A DNA stretch of 7,281 bases from Planctomycetota bacterium (lineage in GTDB: Bacteria > Planctomycetota > UBA1135 > GCA-002686595), in contig JAKVCE010000106.1 in assembly GCA_022447405.1 (NCBI GenBank), positions 1-7,281 of the forward strand, read 5' to 3'. The notes below the pieces were generated by a model. It made no database searches, had not been told where the DNA came from, and saw only the letters and a list, made by a program, of their open reading frames with translations. Position 1 is the first letter of the stretch. The number at the start of each line of letters is the position of its first letter. Of the stretch, positions 4,204 through 7,281 are shown one piece after another. A program made the position numbers and the translations under genes.

Positions 4204-6339
4204 ATGATCTCTTGCGCTCTCATCGCTGCGATCGCTCTCTCAGCGACCCTCGAAGTCCCGACAGAGAAGAGTCAGGTCACGGTCCTCCGCGACCCTTGGG
4301 GCGTCCCCCACGTCCTCTCGGAGACGGATTATGGGGTGGGCTATGGCTACGGCTGGGCCCTCGCAGAGGACCGGCTCGAGGAGGCCTTGAGCGGGTACTG
4401 GACAGTCCTGGGTCGGCGCACGGAGATCGACGGCGAGGCGGCCCTCGACCTCGACCGCACCTTCAAGCTCCTGCGCCTCACTCAAGACGCAGAGGCCGCG
4501 TTCGACAAGATGCCGAAGCTGGTGAAGGATGTCTCCACAGGCTTCGCCGATGGGCTGAACGAATACATGGTGGCTCACCCGGAGCGGGTCCCTGACTGGG
4601 CCGAGCCCATCCACCCCGCGTGGCCCCTCGCGCTCGGGCGGATGATCGACTACTGGATCCCGCTGCGTAACGCGAACGGCCAAGCGCGCCGGATCGCCCC
4701 AGGGATCGCGATCCCCTCCACGGGGACCGGGCCCGAGCACTATCACTCTGTCGGCTCGAACGGCTGGGCCCTCGCTCCCTCCCGCACCGAGACCGGGACC
4801 GCCATGGTCGCGGCCGACCCGCACCTCCCTTGGAAGCACGAGTTCCGACTGCACGAGGTGCACCTGCGCGGGCCCTCCTTCGAGGTCGCCGGCGCAGCCT
4901 TCGTCGGCGTCCCGCTGCCAGCCTTCGGGCGCACGAAGCACGTCGCGTGGACCTGGACCTCGAACAGCCCAGACCACACCGACGTCTACAAGCTCAAGCT
5001 CGTGGAGGACGACCCCTCCAAGTACCACTTCGGCAGGAAGAAGCTCGAGTTCGAGACCCGAGAGGTCTCGTACAAGCTGCCTGACGGGGCGGTGTTCAAG
5101 GAGGACCTGCAGTGGTCGGTTCACGGGCCGATCACGCACGTCAACTTGGAAGAGAGCTACGCCGTCGCGTACTGGTTCAGCTGCTATGGGCTGACGGACG
5201 GCCCGGTCCAGTACTCAGAGATGCTGCGCGCCGAAGACCTCGACGACCTCGAGGACGCCATGTCCGAGCTCCAGTTCGCGCACTTCAACCTCATCGCCGC
5301 AGACTCCTCGGGTGACATTGAGTTCGTCTACTCCGGTCGCGTCCCGAAGCGGCCAGAGTCTGTCAACGCGAAGCAGCCGCTCGATGGCTCAGATCCCAAG
5401 CTCCTCTGGGATGAGTTCATCCCCTTCAAGAAGCTCCCCACCGTCAAGAACCCCAAGGTCGGCTTCGTCCAGAACTGCAACAACCGACCTGAGACGACGA
5501 CCGGGACAAAGGCGGACCCTAAGCCAGACAGCGCCGCTCCCGGCGTGGTCGCCGGCGGCCGTACTGAGACCGTGCGCTCCTGGTACCTGCGTCAGGCGCT
5601 CTCGAAGGAGGGGAAGTTCACTCGTGAGGAGGCCATCGCGCTCCTGACCGACGGGACGATGATCCCCCATGGGCCCTTGTCCGCGCAGCTCCGGCACGTC
5701 TGGGAGAGGTTCGGAGGAGAGTACGGCGCTCGCGAGAAGATCGCCGCGGACGTCGAGCTCGTCCTCAACTGGGACGGGTCGCCTGACCTGAAGAGCGGAG
5801 CGCCCACGCTCTTCCTGCTCTGGCTCTTCCAATTGAACGGAGAGAGCGCGCGGGTGGACGTCGCTCAGCTGGAGCGGATCCCAGAGGAGCTCTCCAAGGA
5901 CGACGCCTTCGCGATGTTCGACGCCTTCAAGGAGGCGCGCAAGCAGTTGCGGAAGCTCATGCCCTTCCCTCCTCAGATCCCATGGGGCCTCGTGCACGTC
6001 CTCCGCAAAGCGGGCAAGGTCTTCCCCGTCGCGACCGGGATGTACCCAGGCATCTCCTTGATGAACGCGAACCTAGACCTCGAGAAGCCTGACGTGATGA
6101 ACCTCACCTGCCGCATCGGCTCTGCTTACGTCGCGCTCCACGAGCTCTCTGACCCGCCGATGTCTTGGTCGGTGACCCCTATCGGTCAGACAGACCGCGA
6201 AGACCTCCCCTACGTCACCGCTTGCACTGAGCTCTTCGCTAAGCGCGAGCTGAAGCCGCTCCCCTTCACAGACGAGCAGCTCGCAGAGGTCGAGACGACC
6301 GAGACCGTGCTTGAGTTCGAGCTCCCTGACTCCGACTAG
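4204..6339 (+). CDS. Penicillin acylase family protein (Ntn hydrolase), exported
   Basis: This 711-residue precursor belongs to the penicillin acylase/AHL acylase family of N-terminal-nucleophile hydrolases, which cleave amide bonds of acylated substrates in the periplasm. Residues 1-14 (MISCALIAAIALSA) look like a short signal peptide without the usual basic start. The alpha chain has VTVLRDPWGVPHV (25-37) and GYGWALAEDRLEEAL (48-62). The self-cleavage site is HSVG184-S185-NGW, giving an alpha chain of about 170 and a beta chain of 527 residues, with Ser185 as the nucleophile. Beta position 23 is His207 (DPHL), as in AHL and cephalosporin acylases; penicillin G acylase has Gln there. VQNCNNRP (422-429) carries the likely oxyanion Asn (426 or 427), and GGRTETVRSWYL (451-462) the conserved Arg region. 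Length is normal and the gene looks intact. It diverges from the peroxidase fusion through a shared 75-bp region and overlaps the following convergent gene by 4 bp. The substrate cannot be read from the sequence; AHL, lipid-amide or peptide-amide are all possible. Confidence 0.93.
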   Translation: MISCALIAAIALSATLEVPTEKSQVTVLRDPWGVPHVLSETDYGVGYGYGWALAEDRLEEALSGYWTVLGRRTEIDGEAALDLDRTFKLLRLTQDAEAAFDKMPKLVKDVSTGFADGLNEYMVAHPERVPDWAEPIHPAWPLALGRMIDYWIPLRNANGQARRIAPGIAIPSTGTGPEHYHSVGSNGWALAPSRTETGTAMVAADPHLPWKHEFRLHEVHLRGPSFEVAGAAFVGVPLPAFGRTKHVAWTWTSNSPDHTDVYKLKLVEDDPSKYHFGRKKLEFETREVSYKLPDGAVFKEDLQWSVHGPITHVNLEESYAVAYWFSCYGLTDGPVQYSEMLRAEDLDDLEDAMSELQFAHFNLIAADSSGDIEFVYSGRVPKRPESVNAKQPLDGSDPKLLWDEFIPFKKLPTVKNPKVGFVQNCNNRPETTTGTKADPKPDSAAPGVVAGGRTETVRSWYLRQALSKEGKFTREEAIALLTDGTMIPHGPLSAQLRHVWERFGGEYGAREKIAADVELVLNWDGSPDLKSGAPTLFLLWLFQLNGESARVDVAQLERIPEELSKDDAFAMFDAFKEARKQLRKLMPFPPQIPWGLVHVLRKAGKVFPVATGMYPGISLMNANLDLEKPDVMNLTCRIGSAYVALHELSDPPMSWSVTPIGQTDREDLPYVTACTELFAKRELKPLPFTDEQLAEVETTETVLEFELPDSD

Positions 6340-6347
6340 CGGAGCTC
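6319..6347. terminator. Hairpin over the overlapping convergent stops
   Basis: Two alternative stems are visible. CTCCG (6330-6334) pairs with CGGAG (6340-6344) around ACTAG, the loop that holds the stops of both genes. GAGCTCC (6319-6325) pairs with GGAGCTC (6341-6347) around a 15-base loop. No T-tract follows on either strand. It may act as a weak bidirectional terminator or 3'-end structure. Confidence 0.3.
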
Positions 6348-7281
6348 GCGCGCGAGGTTGGCGATGACCGCGTTCTGACGAGCGAGCTGGTCGACCTTGG
6401 CGGGGTCGATCCGCCTCGCCTGCGCGAGCTGCTGCAAGGCCTCTGCGCGCTCCCCGAACGTGTTGTGGAGCAAAGTCAGCCCGAAGCGGGTCTGCAGGTG
6501 ATCGGGGTCCAGCTCAGCCGCGCGCTTGAGGCAAGTGATCCCATCCCGCGGGCGCCCCGAGGCAGCGAGCATCGAGCCCTTCGTGAACCAGGGCGCGTGG
6601 ACCGTGGGGTCGCACTCGATGGCCTTGTCAGCAGCGGCGATGGAGGCCGCTGGGTCTCTGCGTGAGGCCTCGGCCTCGCTGATCCCCACCCACGCCTTCG
6701 CGTAGCGCGGGTCGATCTCGAGGGCCCTCTGATACGCAGCGATCGCGGCCACAGGGTCCTCTGGTCCATGCAGCAGGTCGCCCTCGATCACCCACGGGCC
6801 CGGGTCGCGAGGATCGCAAGCCTTGGCCAGCTCGAGGTGAGTCTTCGGGTCTCCCACGCCGAGCTGGTGCTCCAAGGCCGCGAGCGCGGAGAAGTTCAGC
6901 GACTTCACTCCGGGGAGCTTGACGATCTCGCGCTGCACCTCGATGGCCTCCTCGACCTTCCCCCTCCTCCAGAGCAGATCAGCTAAGGGGTTCCGCGCGT
7001 CGACCGTGTTCGGGTTGTCGGCGATCAGGCTGCGATAGATCTCCTCCGCCTCATCCTCCCTCCCATAGGCGATCGCCTCCTCGGCGAGGCGTAGCCTGGT
7101 GAGGTCCGAGATCTTGTCCTTGGGGTCCGCGAGGCTCCCATCGGCGGCGTCGCCCGTGAGGTCCGAGCCTGCGTAGCCGAGGGCGGCGAGCGCCTCCTCG
7201 ACATCGGAGTCCATGCCTCCGCCGTCGCGCGTGTAGGTCTCCACCTCCACCTCGGGCAGGGTCGCGTTCAGCTCTTGTGTG
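6336..7281 (-). CDS. C-terminal part of probable sulfatase-like hydrolase with TPR repeats (5' partial)
   Basis: The frame is open to the right edge, so the visible 314 residues are only the C-terminal part; the GTG at 7250 and the ATG at 7214 are internal codons rather than starts. Near the beginning MDSDVEEALAALGYAG (fragment residues 23-38) and LADPKDKISDL (50-60) match the pattern I know from the end of the catalytic domain of alkaline-phosphatase-superfamily sulfatases that carry a TPR tail (an LGY followed by a DPKD segment). About seven TPR units follow from residue 62 to 297, with typical G-x-x-x-x-A and D-P endings, for example AAIAAYQRALEIDPRYA and DGITCLKRAAELDPDHL. In such proteins the TPRs serve as a protein-interaction or scaffold tail. 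The catalytic part (the C/S-x-P-S/A-R formylglycine motif) would lie outside the window. TPR is certain; sulfatase is an inference. A type I phosphodiesterase of the same superfamily is the main alternative. The gene ends in TAG within CTAG shared with the acylase stop. Confidence 0.72.
   Translation of the reverse strand, partial: TQELNATLPEVEVETYTRDGGGMDSDVEEALAALGYAGSDLTGDAADGSLADPKDKISDLTRLRLAEEAIAYGREDEAEEIYRSLIADNPNTVDARNPLADLLWRRGKVEEAIEVQREIVKLPGVKSLNFSALAALEHQLGVGDPKTHLELAKACDPRDPGPWVIEGDLLHGPEDPVAAIAAYQRALEIDPRYAKAWVGISEAEASRRDPAASIAAADKAIECDPTVHAPWFTKGSMLAASGRPRDGITCLKRAAELDPDHLQTRFGLTLLHNTFGERAEALQQLAQARRIDPAKVDQLARQNAVIANLARELR
6390..7097 (-). other. TPR array, about seven units
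   Basis: Seven helix-turn-helix units of roughly 32-35 residues cover this stretch. Five have clear TPR spacing: those starting RLRLAEEAIAYGR, RNPLADLLWRRGK, PWVIEGDLLHG, KAWVGISEAEASRR and PWFTKGSMLAASGR. Two are degenerate: the third, with SALAALEHQLGVGDP, and the last, with GLTLLHNTFGE. Continuous TPRs of this number form a superhelical groove for peptide or protein binding. Confidence 0.8.

Noticed and set aside
6390..7097. TPR-coding DNA as a tandem DNA repeat
   Set aside because: The periodicity is at the protein level only; the nucleotide units are not similar enough to call a DNA repeat.
1..7281. CRISPR array, tRNA/rRNA, insertion sequence or integrase
   Set aside because: I searched by eye for regularly spaced repeats, cloverleaf cores, terminal inverted repeats and transposase or recombinase motifs and saw none.

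Overview
This is a GC-rich bacterial window. By eye it is roughly two thirds G+C, with strongly GC-biased third codon positions. It carries five protein-coding genes, two of them cut by the window edges. I see no tRNA, rRNA, CRISPR array or mobile element. Most products carry export signals or belong to exported families: an amidohydrolase-like protein, a di-haem peroxidase fused to a beta-helix, a penicillin-acylase-type Ntn hydrolase, and what looks like the tail of a sulfatase with TPR repeats. This mix of sulfatase-TPR, CCP/MauG, exported acylase and degenerate exported amidohydrolase suggests a free-living aquatic heterotroph. A planctomycete is my first guess and a myxobacterium-like lineage my second. 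This is inferred from gene content only and is not secure.

Layout. Positions 1-983 (minus) hold the N-terminal two thirds or so of an exported amidohydrolase-like protein that has lost the HxH metal motif and carries a long K/E-rich coiled coil. Positions 984-1358 are non-coding and contain several inverted repeats. Positions 1359-1832 (plus) encode a 157-residue protein I cannot assign. It is convergent, across 13 bp, with 1846-4128 (minus), a 760-residue fusion of a di-haem cytochrome c peroxidase/MauG module with a right-handed parallel beta-helix. A compact 75-bp divergent control region (4129-4203) separates this gene from the acylase at 4204-6339 (plus). The acylase overlaps the stop of the last gene, 6336-7281 (minus), by four bases (CTAG). 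That last gene is open to the right edge and shows a sulfatase-like C-terminal signature followed by about seven TPR units.

How the parts relate. The only clear regulatory coupling is the divergent pair peroxidase-beta-helix / acylase. The same 8-mer, TACACTCT, lies in mirror image just upstream of both start codons, 6-7 bases from each ATG. This is the geometry of a -10 element driving leaderless mRNA. A 7-bp direct repeat (TCACCTC, 12-bp period) lies between the two. The pair therefore looks co-controlled, and both products are predicted to be exported. Both convergent junctions carry hairpins that contain the stop codons.

Most unusual items: (i) the CCP/MauG-beta-helix fusion, whose helix half resembles the TIGR03805 family of unknown function, normally paired with another di-haem cytochrome family; (ii) the mirrored, probably leaderless divergent promoters; (iii) the amidohydrolase-like protein lacking its metal-binding HxH.
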